Shown here one piece after another: positions 34,312-42,629 of a DNA stretch of 64,000 bases. The position numbers were made by a program, and so were the translations under genes. The notes beneath the pieces were generated by a model. The model saw only the letters and a list, made by a program, of their open reading frames with translations. It was not told the DNA's origin and searched no databases. The first letter of the stretch is position 1; every line of letters starts with the position of its first letter. This DNA comes from Betaproteobacteria bacterium UBA5216 (GTDB lineage Bacteria > Pseudomonadota > Gammaproteobacteria > Burkholderiales > SG8-41), in NCBI GenBank assembly GCA_002412495.1, contig DHVE01000135.1, positions 67,138-131,137 on the forward strand, written 5' to 3'.

Positions 34312-35355
34312 ATGATCAATCGGTTCAAGCGCATCCAACGTCAAAACGCCGGCCCTTTCCAAACAAGAATGATAATCACCGCGCTGACCTTTGCGATGGC
34401 CGTTGTCGCCACGAACACCTTCGCGCAAACCCCTTCTGCAAGTTCAGTGCAGGCCTATCCCGCCAAACCCGTGCGCATCGTCGTGCCCTACGCCGCGGGC
34501 GGCTTGCCCGACACCATGACGCGCCTGGTCGCCACGCGGCTGACTGAAACACTGAAACAGCAATTCGTCATCGACAATCGTCCCGGCGCGGGCGGCATCG
34601 GCGCCTGCGAACTGGTGGCGCGCGCCAACGCGGACGGTTACACCCTGTTGGTCGCCGATGTCGGCCAGACTGCGATCAACCCGGCGCTCTATGCCAAACT
34701 GCCCTATGACCCGGTGAAGGATTTCGCGGCGGTGAGCATCATGGGCACCTCGGCGCAGTTCATCGCGGCGCACGCTTCCGTGCCCGCGAACACCCTGAAC
34801 GAATTGATCGCACTGGCCAAGGCCAAACCGGGCTCGCTGCGCTACGGCTCCGGCGGCATCGGCAGCCTGCATCACCTGTCGATGGAGGCGTTGAACGGCC
34901 CGCTCAAACTCGGCCTCGTGCATGTGCCCTACAAAGGCACGGCGCAATCCGTGCCGGCGGTGATCAGCGGCGAAGTATCACTCGCCATGTCCGCGCTGCC
35001 GTCGCTGGCGCCGCATCGCGCGGGCGGCCGCATCAAGCTGCTGGCGGTCAACACACTCAAGCGCTCGGCGCAGGCGCCCGACGTGCCAACGGTGGCGGAA
35101 GTCACCGGCATCAAGGACTTTGATTATCCGCCGGTGATCGGCATCCTCGCGCCCAGCGCAACGCCTCGCGCCGTCATTACCCTGGTGTCGAATGCCATCG
35201 CCCAGGCCGTGCGTCACCCCGACGTCACGCAACGCTACACCACCCTGGGAATCGATCCGGTAGGCAGCACGCCGGAAGAATACGCCGCGCAGAACCGTAC
35301 GGATTTTGTGAAGTATGCGAAGGTGGTCAAGGTGGCGAACGTTCCGGCGGAATAA
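34312..35355 (+). CDS. Bug/TctC-family solute receptor
   Basis: A 347-residue periplasmic binding protein. The N-terminus is long and includes a likely signal helix (ITALTFAMAVVATNTFA). Motifs: AYPAKPVRIVVPYAAGGLPDTMTRLVA, FVIDNRPGAGGIGACELVAR and NADGYTLLVADV. It is divergent from pcaH with a 78-base shared promoter region, so its ligand may be an aromatic acid or be co-regulated with protocatechuate breakdown. ATG 34312 follows GGAGCACCTC; an alternative start is at 34273. Confidence 0.9.
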   Translation: MINRFKRIQRQNAGPFQTRMIITALTFAMAVVATNTFAQTPSASSVQAYPAKPVRIVVPYAAGGLPDTMTRLVATRLTETLKQQFVIDNRPGAGGIGACELVARANADGYTLLVADVGQTAINPALYAKLPYDPVKDFAAVSIMGTSAQFIAAHASVPANTLNELIALAKAKPGSLRYGSGGIGSLHHLSMEALNGPLKLGLVHVPYKGTAQSVPAVISGEVSLAMSALPSLAPHRAGGRIKLLAVNTLKRSAQAPDVPTVAEVTGIKDFDYPPVIGILAPSATPRAVITLVSNAIAQAVRHPDVTQRYTTLGIDPVGSTPEEYAAQNRTDFVKYAKVVKVANVPAE

Positions 35356-35372
35356 ACAACACCGCCTGATCC

Positions 35373-35403
35373 TTGCACCAAGCGGCGCGGCGCAACGTAT
35401 AAT
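35373..35403 (+). promoter_or_regulatory. candidate sigma-70 promoter of dacC
   Basis: TTGCAC (35373-35378) and a perfect TATAAT (35398-35403) with a 19-base spacer. Transcription would start near 35410, which supports ATG 35446 rather than GTG 35410 as the dacC start. Confidence 0.5.
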
Positions 35404-35445
35404 TGCCGCGTGCAAAATCGTATCGTTACTTTCTGGCGAAAAATC

Positions 35446-36621
35446 ATGTGTTCGGTGCTTCGGGTACGTCTGGTGCTGTCGGCGTTCCGGCTCGGCTTGC
35501 TCCGGACGGCCTGCCTGATCTGCGCCCTGTGCAGCGCACCGGCTGCGTTTGCCTTTGATCCGCCGCCGTCGCAGATTGCCGCGCGCGCGTGGGTGCTGAT
35601 CGACACGCAAAGCGGGCAATTGTTAACCGGCTACCAGCACGACGAGCGCTTTGAACCTGCGTCGCTGACCAAGCTGATGACGGCCTATCTGGTGTTCGAT
35701 GCGCTGAAGCAAAAGAAACTGAAACCCGATCAAATCGTGCCGGTGTCCGAAAAAGCCCGCAAGGCGACCGGCTCGCGCATGTTCATCCAGACCGACATCC
35801 CGGTATCCGTAAATGAACTGATGCGCGGCATGATTATTCAGTCGGGCAACGACGCCACCATCGCGCTCGCCGAGGCCGTGGCGGGCACCGAAGAAGCGTT
35901 TGTCACGTTGATGAATCGCGAAGCGAAGCGCATGGGCCTCGCCGCGACGAATTTCGTCAACTCCACCGGCTTGCCCGAGCCGAAGCACACTTCGACGGCG
36001 CGCGACCTCGCGCAGCTTACCGCCGCGCTGATCCGCGATTACCCCGAACATTACCCCTTGTATTCCCAAAAGGAATACCGCTACAACGACATCACGCAGG
36101 CCAACCGCAACCGGCTGTTGTGGCGCGACACCACGGTCGATGGCGTAAAAACCGGCCATACCGATGCCGCCGGTTATTGCCTGATATCCTCCGCCAAACG
36201 TGACAACCGCCGCCTGATTTCCGTGGTGCTGGGCGCGGCGTCCGACGCGGCACGCGCCGCTGAAAGCCAGAAACTGCTGAATTACGGGTATCAGAATTTC
36301 GATACCGTGCGCCTGTATGAGGCCAATCAGGCCGCCGCCACGCCGCGCGTCTGGAAAGGCACGCTCAACGCGGTGAAACTCGGCTTTCAGACCGGCCTGT
36401 ACGTGAGCGTACCCAAGGGCGATGCCGCCAACCTCAAGGCCAAAATTGAAACCGTCCAGCCGCTGCTGGCACCGCTGCGCGCCGGGCAGGCCGTCGGCAC
36501 GCTAAAGCTGGAGTTGAACGGCAAACCCTATTATTCCCAGCCGCTCGCCGCACTTGAAGATGTGCCGGTCGCGGGCATTTTCGGCCGCACCTGGGATGCC
36601 CTGCGGCTGCACTTCCAGTAA
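35446..36621 (+). CDS. dacC: D-alanyl-D-alanine carboxypeptidase (PBP5/6 type)
   Basis: A 391-residue class C low-mass penicillin-binding protein that trims peptidoglycan pentapeptides. The signal peptide ends APAAFA-FDPPP. Catalytic motifs: SxxK in EPASLTKLMTAY, SxN in IIQSGNDATIALAE, and KTG in VDGVKTGHTDAAGYC. The C-terminal beta domain (LNAVKLGFQTGLYVSVPKGDA) is present and the last residues (GRTWDALRLHFQ) form the amphipathic membrane anchor. The frame is open back to GTG 35410. It begins the conserved dacC-dat-DUF493-lip region. The name dacA would serve equally well for this family. Confidence 0.93.
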   Translation: MCSVLRVRLVLSAFRLGLLRTACLICALCSAPAAFAFDPPPSQIAARAWVLIDTQSGQLLTGYQHDERFEPASLTKLMTAYLVFDALKQKKLKPDQIVPVSEKARKATGSRMFIQTDIPVSVNELMRGMIIQSGNDATIALAEAVAGTEEAFVTLMNREAKRMGLAATNFVNSTGLPEPKHTSTARDLAQLTAALIRDYPEHYPLYSQKEYRYNDITQANRNRLLWRDTTVDGVKTGHTDAAGYCLISSAKRDNRRLISVVLGAASDAARAAESQKLLNYGYQNFDTVRLYEANQAAATPRVWKGTLNAVKLGFQTGLYVSVPKGDAANLKAKIETVQPLLAPLRAGQAVGTLKLELNGKPYYSQPLAALEDVPVAGIFGRTWDALRLHFQ

Positions 36622-36638
36622 CTCCAGAAGAGTATGTC

Positions 36639-37502
36639 ATGAGCGATATTGTTTATCTCAACGGCGAGTTCATGCCGCTCGAAGACGCACGCATTCCAGT
36701 GCTCGACCGCGGTTTTATTTTTGGCGATGGCGTGTACGAAGTCGTGCCCGTGTATTCGCGCCGCCCCTTCCGCATGGCCGAGCATCTGCGCCGCTTGCAG
36801 CACAGCCTCGACGGCATACGCCTGGCCAATCCGATGACGGAGGCGCAGTGGACGGCGCTGATGACCGACATCATCGCCAAAAACGCGGACGCCGGCGAAG
36901 ATCAGTCGGTGTATCTGCAAGTCACGCGCGGCGTGGCCAGGCGCGATCACGCGTTTCCGAAGGACGTGAAGCAAACCGTGTTCATGATGTCGGGGCCGCT
37001 CACCACGCCCTCGCGCGAACAAATCGACAAGGGCGTGTCGGCGATCACGGCATCGGATTTCCGCTGGCTGAAATGCGACGTGAAATCCGTATCGTTACTG
37101 GGCAATTGCCTGCTGCGCCAGATGGCGGCGGACGCGGGCGCCACGGAGACCATTTTGTTTCGCGACGGCCAGCTCACCGAAGCCTCGGCCAGCAATGTGT
37201 TCGTGGTAAAAAACGGCGTGTTGCTGGCGCCGCCGAAAAACAATCTGGTGTTGCCGGGCATCACCTACGACGTGGTGCTTGAAATCGCGCGGGCGCGTGA
37301 ATTTGAAGTCGAAGTCCGCGCCGTCTCTGAAACCGAAACGCGCGGCGCCGATGAAATCTGGGTCACTTCGTCCACCAAGGAAGTACTCGCCGTCACCATG
37401 CTCGACGGCAAGCCGGTCGGTGACGGCAAGCCCGGCATGCTGTTCCAGCGCATGCACGCGCTGTATCAGGAATTCAAGCGCGACGTGATGCGCAAGCCGT
37501 AA
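36639..37502 (+). CDS. dat: D-amino acid aminotransferase
   Basis: A 287-residue fold-type IV PLP enzyme (branched-chain/D-amino-acid aminotransferase family). It begins IVYLNGEFMPLEDARIPVLDRGFIFGDGVYEVVPVY. The PLP lysine is in LKCDVKSVSLLGNCLLRQ (about residue 148) and the phosphate-binding region is LTEASASNVFVV and WVTSSTKEVLAVT. It probably makes D-alanine or D-glutamate for cell wall synthesis, in line with the neighbouring D,D-carboxypeptidase. RBS CCAGAAGAG precedes ATG. Confidence 0.92.
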   Translation: MSDIVYLNGEFMPLEDARIPVLDRGFIFGDGVYEVVPVYSRRPFRMAEHLRRLQHSLDGIRLANPMTEAQWTALMTDIIAKNADAGEDQSVYLQVTRGVARRDHAFPKDVKQTVFMMSGPLTTPSREQIDKGVSAITASDFRWLKCDVKSVSLLGNCLLRQMAADAGATETILFRDGQLTEASASNVFVVKNGVLLAPPKNNLVLPGITYDVVLEIARAREFEVEVRAVSETETRGADEIWVTSSTKEVLAVTMLDGKPVGDGKPGMLFQRMHALYQEFKRDVMRKP

Positions 37503-37512
37503 TACGCTGGTC

Positions 37513-37776
37513 ATGGCCGAATCCAGCCTGATTGAATTCCCGTGTGATTTTCCACTGAAAATCATTGGTTACCAGCGCGCGGGTTATGCGCAGTCGATCC
37601 TTGACGTGGTCAAGCGTCACGCGCCCGATTACGATGGGGCCGAGATGGAAATGCGCCCCAGCAGCAAGGGCAAATACCTGAGCCTGACCTGCACCGTGCG
37701 CGCAACTTCGCAGGTGCAACTGGACGCGCTGTATCAGGATTTGTGCGACCACCCGATGGTGGTCAAGGTGCTGTAA
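37513..37776 (+). CDS. DUF493/YbeD family protein
   Basis: An 87-residue ACT-like protein matching YbeD/DUF493: SLIEFPCDFPLKIIGYQRAGYAQSILDVVKRHAPDY, RPSSKGKYLSLTCTVRATSQVQLDALYQDLCDHPMVVKVL. The family typically lies between a D-amino acid aminotransferase and lipB; here lipB is 2 kb away, with inserted genes between. It may have a regulatory (ACT-type) role; exact function unknown. Confidence 0.9.
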   Translation: MAESSLIEFPCDFPLKIIGYQRAGYAQSILDVVKRHAPDYDGAEMEMRPSSKGKYLSLTCTVRATSQVQLDALYQDLCDHPMVVKVL

Positions 37777-37817
37777 CCGCAAACCGCGAATAACCTCGCC
37801 GCAATGCGGTTAGGCAC

Positions 37818-38306
37818 TCAACCCATAACGATTTTTTCCAGTATTTTCAGCGCTTCCGCCGCGGTGTAACGGCCAATCGGCCCCGTGCTGTAGAGCGCCT
37901 GCGCCACCGTACCATCTGCCTTGAGAATAAACCCGGTGGCCTGCAAACAACGCCGCTTGTCTTCCCAGAATGCGCCGGTCAACGCGCCGAGCGCGGGACC
38001 ATCCGCGCCATAAGCGACGGGAAACTTCAATTGGTGTTCGGTAACCGTCTTTTGCGCGTCTGGCTCGGCGTCCACCGACACCGCGGCCAATCGGCAATCG
38101 AGCTTGTCGAAATCACTCAGCCGCGATTGAAAGTCAGCCAACTGCTGACGGCAGTACGGTCACCAGTGTCCGCGATAAAACAGCAATGCGCCGGCATGGC
38201 CCGCCCAGTCACGGGGCAGCGCGAGGCGACCGCCGCCCACCAGCGGCAACGTCACTGCCGGGAAGTAACTGCCGCTGTCGAGCCGTGACGTGGTGGAAGC
38301 TGACAT
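37818..38306 (-). CDS. AhpC/TSA-like peroxiredoxin selenoprotein with in-frame UGA (Sec49)
   Basis: A 162-residue thioredoxin-fold protein with TGA at 38162-38160 inside LLFYRGHW-Sec-PYCRQQLADFQ. In AhpC/TSA peroxiredoxin-like homologues this is RGxWCPYCRxQL, so the UGA replaces the first active-site Cys and leaves a Sec-Pro-Tyr-Cys motif. The fold continues with LAAVSVDAEPDAQKTV, FPVAYGADGPALGALTGAF and ATGFILKADGTVAQ. ATG 38306 is the first start after an in-frame stop. A perfect 6-bp hairpin follows the UGA. Reading from after the UGA would leave a fragment without its active site. Likely function: selenium-dependent peroxide or disulfide reduction in the cytoplasm. The bTHX gene lies 51 bases upstream. 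Confidence 0.9.
38133..38149 (-). promoter_or_regulatory. predicted bacterial SECIS hairpin of the peroxiredoxin gene
   Basis: In the mRNA GUCAGC-AGUUG-GCUGAC forms a perfect 6-bp stem with a 5-nt loop whose second base is G. The loop starts 16 nt after the UGA. This matches the general bacterial SECIS layout and overlaps codons for RQQLAD. Confidence 0.75.
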
Positions 38307-38356
38307 GCCCGTTCAACGCCACGACCGCGTGGCGCAAGACATCGCTAAAGGCGCGA

Positions 38357-38491
38357 TCAGGTTTTCTTGACGGCTTTTGCCTTGCCCGCCTTGCCGGTGG
38401 CAGGCTTGGCCTTGACGCCCTGCGGACGGGTATTGCCGTAGGAGCTTTTGAAAATCTTGCCGCGTTTGGTACGTTTGTCGCCCTTGCCCAT
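38357..38491 (-). CDS. 30S ribosomal protein bTHX (Thx)
   Basis: A 44-residue, very basic peptide starting MGKGDKRTKRGKIFKSSYGNTRPQ, the hallmark of the small bTHX ribosomal protein that fills a cavity in the 30S head. The C-terminal part (Ala/Lys/Gly-rich, ending VKKT) is longer than in Thermus homologues, as in other betaproteobacteria. Stop TGA at 38357. It is easy to miss because of its size. It may be co-transcribed with the downstream selenoprotein gene. Confidence 0.92.
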   Translation of the reverse strand: MGKGDKRTKRGKIFKSSYGNTRPQGVKAKPATGKAGKAKAVKKT

Positions 38492-38577
38492 GGTAAAACT
38501 CCGATTCTGTAATGACGTGAAAGAGGGCGAATTCTACTCTGTCGCGCCCCTTTCTCCAAAAACGGGAAGCGCGCCGC

Positions 38578-39108
38578 TCATTTCGGCGCCGGGGTGGGCT
38601 TGCCCGACTTTGCGGATTCTTTCACCAGCACCAGCGAACGCGATACCATCCGGTAACGCCGCGTGGCCGGACGGGTTGGACAGCACGTCGCGTCGCCCGC
38701 CCGGTGGGTGAGCATCTCCAGCACCACGTTCTGATTGAGGATGGTCACGCGATTAACCTCGGCGGCACCTGTGCCACCAACCAGCACATGCGCGTGATAA
38801 TGCAACCCACCGCGACCGCCCGTGAGCTTGTTTCTGAACACCGCCAGGTAGCGCCGTTCATGCTGCTGGCCGCGGGGCCGCAAGGTGTAGAGCACGGCCA
38901 CGTCATCGCGCGCGTCACCATCCAGATCACCAACCACCCTGGCGCGCATCGGCGTTACCTCGTTGCTTTGACTGCGTTTTGCGTGGGTGTCGATCCAGCG
39001 CTGAATTTCGGTTTCGTCCAGCGCCGCGGCAAAAGACCATTGCACCCCCAGCAGCAACACCGGCATCAACAGGGCGCCGCAATTCATTAAAAACTTTTTT
39101 AAATACAA
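38578..39108 (-). CDS. exported protein with an FG-GAP/EF-hand-like GDLDGD motif
   Basis: A 176-residue protein of unknown function. The N-terminus is a signal peptide (MYLKKFLMNCGALLMPVLLLG, cleavage after WSFAAA). It contains RVVGDLDGDARDDVAVLYTLRP, a calcium-binding FG-GAP-like loop, and a later CCPTRPATRRYRM segment with adjacent cysteines. The start is TTG 39108 (keeps a basic n-region) or ATG 39087. The TTG lies in a copy of the AT-rich dispersed motif. Not recognised beyond this. Confidence 0.7.
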   Translation of the reverse strand: MYLKKFLMNCGALLMPVLLLGVQWSFAAALDETEIQRWIDTHAKRSQSNEVTPMRARVVGDLDGDARDDVAVLYTLRPRGQQHERRYLAVFRNKLTGGRGGLHYHAHVLVGGTGAAEVNRVTILNQNVVLEMLTHRAGDATCCPTRPATRRYRMVSRSLVLVKESAKSGKPTPAPK

Positions 39109-39136
39109 ATACTTATATCATCGCCATGGACAACGT

Positions 39137-39634
39137 TCATCGCACCCGATAAACGCGTTTGAACTCCGCCGGAAACAAGGTGGGAATGTCGGATTTCGGG
39201 CTGCGCAAATAGCCGGGCAGTTCGGCGCATTGTGGCGCGAGTTTTTCCTTGTCGGCGAGTAACGCCTTTTTGTCTTCTTCGCGCAATTGCAGAACCTCGG
39301 CCTGATACTTGCCGTAGTTCTTCGTGTATTCGGCCTGCCCCTTGGACGCGCGCTTGATGATCGCGGCAAAACGGTTATCGAGATCATCGACGATACGCAC
39401 ATGGCGATTCAGCCAATCCTGGTAAGCCTCGCTCAAATCCGCTTTTTTCTCGGGTTGCGCCGTGATGCAGGCATCACGCAACGCCAGCAAGCGCTGATGT
39501 TCGTTAAACAACGTTGCCAGATCCGCCGAATAAGACGGCTCGGCCGCATGCGCCACGCCGGCCGCGCTGCCCACCGCCACGATTGCCGTCAACACCACCC
39601 GCGCAACCCGTTTTTCAAACTGTTTGATTTTCAT
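39137..39634 (-). CDS. exported protein of unknown function
   Basis: A 165-residue protein with signal peptide (MKIKQFEKRVARVVLTAIVAVGSAAGVAHA). The rest is largely alpha-helical and charged (LATLFNEHQRLLALRDACITAQPEKKADL, DDLDNRFAAIIKRASKGQAEYTKNYGKYQ), with two cysteines (ACITAQ and PQCAEL) that may form a disulfide. It lies between the GDLDGD protein and lipB. I do not recognise the family. Confidence 0.72.
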   Translation of the reverse strand: MKIKQFEKRVARVVLTAIVAVGSAAGVAHAAEPSYSADLATLFNEHQRLLALRDACITAQPEKKADLSEAYQDWLNRHVRIVDDLDNRFAAIIKRASKGQAEYTKNYGKYQAEVLQLREEDKKALLADKEKLAPQCAELPGYLRSPKSDIPTLFPAEFKRVYRVR

Positions 39635-39726
39635 ATGGTTCGTTGCATTTCATGCGCGCCGCCAACCCGCGAAAAGCGGCATTGTGCTACCGTTCTCCCC
39701 GATAAACAACCGTGACAACCGCCGGC

Positions 39727-40392
39727 ATGGATACGCCTGTTCGCCCAGCATCCGCAGCAAACGTGTCGCACCCGGGCGCCTTCGCGCCGGCTGTTCGCAT
39801 GCTGGGCATCGCCGGCTATGAAACCACCTGGCGTGCGATGCAGGATTTCACCGCGCGGCGCGATGCGAATACGCGCGACGAAATCTGGCTGTTACAGCAT
39901 CCGCCCGTGTATACCCTGGGCCTCGCCGGCAAACCGGAACACCTGTTGCGCGCCGACACCGGCATCCCCGTGGTAAAAATTGATCGCGGCGGACAGATCA
40001 CTTATCACGGCCCCGGCCAACTGGTGGCGTATTTGCTGCTCGACCTCAAGCGACGCGGTTTAGGCGTGCGCCCGTTGGTGCGGAAGATGGAAAGCGCCGT
40101 GATAAACTTGCTCGACGGTTACGGTATCCCTGCGCGCTACCGCGCCGACGCGCCGGGCGTCTATGTGAACGACAGCAAAATCGCCGCGCTCGGCCTGCGC
40201 GTCAAAAATGGTTGCTGCTACCACGGCCTTGCGCTCAATATCGACATGGACCTCTCCCCTTTCGACGCCATCAATCCCTGCGGTTACGCGGGATTAAAAG
40301 TCACGCAACTGCGCGACCACGGCGTGCGCGACACCCTTGAATCCGTGAGCGAAAAACTCACGCAACACCTGTTACAGGCGCTGGAACACTGA
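39727..40392 (+). CDS. lipB: octanoyl-[ACP]:protein N-octanoyltransferase
   Basis: A 221-residue enzyme that moves octanoyl from ACP to lipoyl domains, first step of lipoic acid synthesis. Motifs: EIWLLQHPPVYTLG, DRGGQITYHGPGQLVAYLLLDLKRRG, and the catalytic Lys in SKIAALGLRVKNGCCYHGLALNIDMDLSPF with the catalytic Cys in INPCGYAGLKVTQL. The start may be ATG 39727 or GTG 39712; the N-terminal 20 residues are poorly conserved. lipA follows directly. Confidence 0.94.
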   Translation: MDTPVRPASAANVSHPGAFAPAVRMLGIAGYETTWRAMQDFTARRDANTRDEIWLLQHPPVYTLGLAGKPEHLLRADTGIPVVKIDRGGQITYHGPGQLVAYLLLDLKRRGLGVRPLVRKMESAVINLLDGYGIPARYRADAPGVYVNDSKIAALGLRVKNGCCYHGLALNIDMDLSPFDAINPCGYAGLKVTQLRDHGVRDTLESVSEKLTQHLLQALEH

Positions 40393-40393
40393 C

Positions 40394-41341
40394 ATGGCCG
40401 AACCCGGCGAAAAGCAAAAAGGCAAGGCCAAGACCGCGCGTATTCCGATCAAGATCGTGCCGCTCGCCGCTGGCGACGCGTTGAAAAAGCCCGACTGGAT
40501 CAGAGTGCGCCTCACCGACAGCCCGCGCTTTCGCGAGATCAAACACATCCTGCGCGAACAAAAACTGCACACCGTGTGTGAAGAAGCGAGTTGCCCCAAC
40601 ATCGGCGAATGTTTCGGCAAGGGCACGGCGACCTTCATGATTCTCGGCGACTTATGCACGCGCCGCTGCCCGTTTTGCGACGTGGGCCACGGCCGCCCGC
40701 TGCCGCCGGACGCCGAAGAACCCGTGCATCTGGCGAACACCATCGCCGCGCTGAAGCTCAAATACGTGGTGATCACCAGTGTGGATCGCGATGACTTGCG
40801 CGACGGCGGCGCGGCACATTTCAAGGAATGCATTCGCGAAGTGCGCGCGCGTTCCCCGCAAACCCGCATCGAAGTGCTGGTGCCGGATTTTCGTGGACGC
40901 CTCGACATCGCACTCGATATTTTGAGCGACTGCCCGCCCGACGTGATGAATCACAATCTCGAAACCGTGCCGCGCCTCTACAAACAGGCGCGCCCCGGCG
41001 CGGACTACGCAAATTCGCTGCTGCTGCTGAAAAAATTCAAGGCGCGTTTTCCGCACATCGTGGCGAAGTCCGGCCTGATGGTGGGACTGGGTGAAACCGA
41101 CGAAGAAATTTTGCAAACCATGCGCGATCTAAGAGCGCACGATGTCGACATGCTCACCATCGGCCAGTACCTGCAACCCAGCCTTCATCACCTGCCGGTG
41201 CTGCGTTATGTCGAGCCGGCGGTTTTTGATATGTATGCGGCTAAGGCCGCCGAAATGGGCTTCATGCATGCGGCCAGCGGGCCGCTGGTACGATCCAGCT
41301 ATCACGCGGATCAGCAGGCGCATGAGGCGGGTATAACTTGA
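40394..41341 (+). CDS. lipA: lipoyl synthase
   Basis: A 315-residue radical SAM enzyme that inserts two sulfurs into the octanoyl group. The auxiliary cluster motif is VCEEASCPNIGECF and the radical SAM motif is CTRRCPFCDVGHG (CxxxCxxC). Other marks are YVVITSVDRDDLRDGGA and the C-terminal AASGPLVRSSYHADQQ with the essential Ser. ATG lies 2 bases after the lipB stop. This is the last gene before the low-GC island. Confidence 0.96.
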   Translation: MAEPGEKQKGKAKTARIPIKIVPLAAGDALKKPDWIRVRLTDSPRFREIKHILREQKLHTVCEEASCPNIGECFGKGTATFMILGDLCTRRCPFCDVGHGRPLPPDAEEPVHLANTIAALKLKYVVITSVDRDDLRDGGAAHFKECIREVRARSPQTRIEVLVPDFRGRLDIALDILSDCPPDVMNHNLETVPRLYKQARPGADYANSLLLLKKFKARFPHIVAKSGLMVGLGETDEEILQTMRDLRAHDVDMLTIGQYLQPSLHHLPVLRYVEPAVFDMYAAKAAEMGFMHAASGPLVRSSYHADQQAHEAGIT

Positions 41342-41376
41342 TTCTGCACTACAACGAATCTTCACGAGCGTGAAAA

Positions 41377-42393
41377 TTGCAAAGTGAAACCTGGCAGCAG
41401 CTATTGGCTCTTGAAACCAGAGACGCTGTGAGTTCTTGGCATAAAAAACTTTTTGGCCGAGAACTAAACGTCCGCAGAATTGTAGAGATCACGTCTGCCG
41501 CGAAACAGGCTCGAGAGTTCTTCCGCAATGCAGAGGAAGCCAACAATTCGGTAAGGCCTCTGTTGGGATTCTATGGAGTCGCAAGCCTCAGCAGAGCAGG
41601 ACTTCTGCTGCTAAAGCCTGACACTGGAGAGGCTTCTCTTGTAGCGGGCCATGGGCTTTCTGCAATTGACTGGAGAAGTACTCTTGGCGGAGAAATCTCC
41701 AATGGCCTCTCAGTGCTAGACACTCTTCAGATCGAGACATGTTCGGGTCTGTTCACTGATTTTCTACGTCAAACAAACAATCAAGTCTGTATGCACATTC
41801 AATCCTCTGCGGTTGATTGGAGACTCAATTACGAGCTGCCTGCCACTGGTATCCGGATTAGTCTAAAGGATCTCTTAACTCGTCTTCCTGACCTTTCAAG
41901 CTACCTATCAACAGCGGCATCTCGTAATATCGCATCAGTTAATTCTATGGATTACGCGCCAGAGGGCGGCTTTACGGCAAAAGTCACCGCCAACCAATTC
42001 GCCCCATTTGCAGACCGTTTCACTTCACTCGGCTATACAACATCTCAAGAGGCCAGCTTGGTTGTTATTAAAGCTGACGCTGCAACATTTTCAAGAAACC
42101 AGCCGCAATTTGTTCACGCATATGTCAAAAAGACATTTGGATCGATTCCAGGACTTTATATTGCGCCACCCTTTGGGGACTCAACGCGCTACTCTCAACT
42201 TGCGATGACCTATATGCTCTCTTACTTCTTGGGAATGCTCACAAGATATTTCCCGACACAGTGGGTGGCCTTGGCTAGCGGGGCAAAAGGAGATGAGATT
42301 TGGCCTGCTATCAATGCGGCACAAAGATACATCGAGTCAAGCTTTCCCGAGCTTATACTTGAGCTTATTCTCGACAGAGTCGCTCAGAACTAG
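41377..42393 (+). CDS. YaaC-like protein, low-GC
   Basis: A 338-residue protein resembling the YaaC family: LWQ-like start (ETWQQLLALETRDAV), then AAKQAREFFRNAEEANNSVRPLLGFYGVASLSRAGLLLLKPD, LVAGHGLSAIDW and NGLSVLDTLQIETCSGLFTDFLRQT. YaaC function is unknown. Base composition and codon use (TTT, ATA, CTT, AAT) are clearly more AT-rich than the neighbours, implying acquisition by transfer. The start appears to be TTG 41377, right after a stop codon; no strong ribosome site is seen. No mobile element is visible at the edges. Confidence 0.65.
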   Translation: MQSETWQQLLALETRDAVSSWHKKLFGRELNVRRIVEITSAAKQAREFFRNAEEANNSVRPLLGFYGVASLSRAGLLLLKPDTGEASLVAGHGLSAIDWRSTLGGEISNGLSVLDTLQIETCSGLFTDFLRQTNNQVCMHIQSSAVDWRLNYELPATGIRISLKDLLTRLPDLSSYLSTAASRNIASVNSMDYAPEGGFTAKVTANQFAPFADRFTSLGYTTSQEASLVVIKADAATFSRNQPQFVHAYVKKTFGSIPGLYIAPPFGDSTRYSQLAMTYMLSYFLGMLTRYFPTQWVALASGAKGDEIWPAINAAQRYIESSFPELILELILDRVAQN

Positions 42394-42629
42394 TAGGACG
42401 CATTTACCGAACGGCAATGCTCCGTATGCGTTCTGGCACGTGCAACATACGGCGCGCTGCGCTTATTGACGCCTTACGCTTGCTTTTATTAACCGCCGAA
42501 ACAAGTATCGACCACACGGGCGACATTGCTTGACGAAATGGCTGGCGCCCCATTATCGTTTATGTGCCGCGTGCGTTCCGACTGCACAAGGCAAACAGGC
42601 AAGGGAAACCGTTCGAAAAGGAACGCCAT

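Noticed and set aside
37818..38141. Peroxiredoxin as a gene beginning after the UGA
   Set aside because: It would lose the active-site residue and half of the fold, while the upstream part encodes the normal N-terminal fold in the same frame.
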